Below are positions 20,092 through 20,378 of a DNA stretch of 20,378 nucleotides, piece by piece (position 1 is the first letter of the stretch; every line of letters starts with the position of its first letter). Made by a program: the position numbers and the translations under genes. The stretch is from positions 1 through 20,378 of IMG/VR virus record IMGVR_UViG_3300032116_001621, one strand, 5' to 3'. The DNA comes from a virus. Under the pieces are notes generated by a model, which had not been told where the DNA came from, searched no databases, and saw only the letters and a program-made list of their open reading frames with translations.

Positions 20092-20378
20092 CTATTTGGC
20101 GTTGGTTTCCGTAGCCCACAGCCGCAGCGCAATGGCGTCGGCCTCGTTGTCGTCTGTCGGCTGATATCCACGCGCCCTGACAGCGGCGATGACCGCCTGC
20201 TTGTCGGCGTTTCCCTTGCCGGTGATGTGCCTCTTGATGGTGCCAACCGGGACGCCCTGGTATGGGACGCCCTGCTCTTCCGCCCATGCGGTCAGGGTTG
20301 CCATCAGCCCGCCATAGACGTGCGCGGCGTCGGTTGCGGCGTGGCGGCGGACTTCCTCGAAATAGAGAGTGCCGATCA
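20092..20378 (-). CDS. RuvC-like Holliday junction resolvase, C-terminal part
   Basis: The reading frame is open from the window edge to TAG at 20092, giving about 95 C-terminal residues; the start lies outside. The visible part includes IGTLYFEEVRRHAATDAAHVYGGLMATLTAW, then GVPYQGVPVGTIKRHITGKGNADKQAVIAAVRARGY and NEADAIALRLWAT. The GxG-N-A-D/K-x-x-V/M segment and the final D-N-E-A-D-A-[I/L]-A-L/A are the C-terminal half of the RuvC family, where the last Asp residues bind the catalytic metal. The enzyme resolves branched DNA made during replication and recombination before packaging. It is the first gene visible in the early minus-strand operon. Confidence 0.85.
   Translation of the reverse strand, partial: IGTLYFEEVRRHAATDAAHVYGGLMATLTAWAEEQGVPYQGVPVGTIKRHITGKGNADKQAVIAAVRARGYQPTDDNEADAIALRLWATETNAK

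Overview
This window looks like about 20 kb of a short-tailed phage (podovirus-like) genome, or a prophage of that type. Almost every convincing gene is on the minus strand, so the window is read from high to low coordinates. Base composition is GC-rich. No bacterial housekeeping gene, integrase, lysis gene, RNA polymerase, tRNA or CRISPR array was recognised. The small plus-strand gene, the methyltransferase set and the GcrA-like helix-turn-helix units would fit an alphaproteobacterial host, but that is inference.

Right part (20378 down to about 13700): DNA metabolism and replication. In transcription order it holds a RuvC-like Holliday-junction resolvase (cut by the window edge), a small unknown, a protein made of three 44-residue helix-turn-helix units, a beta-class DNA adenine/cytosine-N4 methyltransferase, a 51-residue GTG-start gene, a C5-methyltransferase-like protein, a zinc-knuckle protein, a DnaB-like replicative helicase, a DUF1376-type replication initiator and several small unknowns. 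Most neighbours overlap by 1-8 bases, as in a translationally coupled operon. Inside the initiator gene lies an AT-rich run of six TGCTT(G/A) repeats at 11/11/11/12/11-base spacing. These fall in different reading frames, so they look like a DNA signal: a candidate lambda-O-style origin.

Hinge (about 13427-13740): a minus-strand intrinsic terminator ends 15 bases before the first virion gene, a long inverted repeat lies upstream of it, and a short plus-strand gene converges into the last early gene.

Left part (13426 down to 1): virion genes. Tail appendage genes come first (pectate-lyase-like beta-helix spike, two tail/fibre proteins, two small structural proteins). They are followed by terminase small and large subunits, a P22-type portal, a putative scaffold, an N4-gp56-family major capsid protein, a probable head-associated protein, P22 gp4-like and gp10-like tail proteins, a tail-associated protein, a GNAT-like protein and the start of a probable internal virion protein that leaves the window. 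Together the genes supply a replication start site and helicase, DNA modification, and head, packaging and short-tail assembly.
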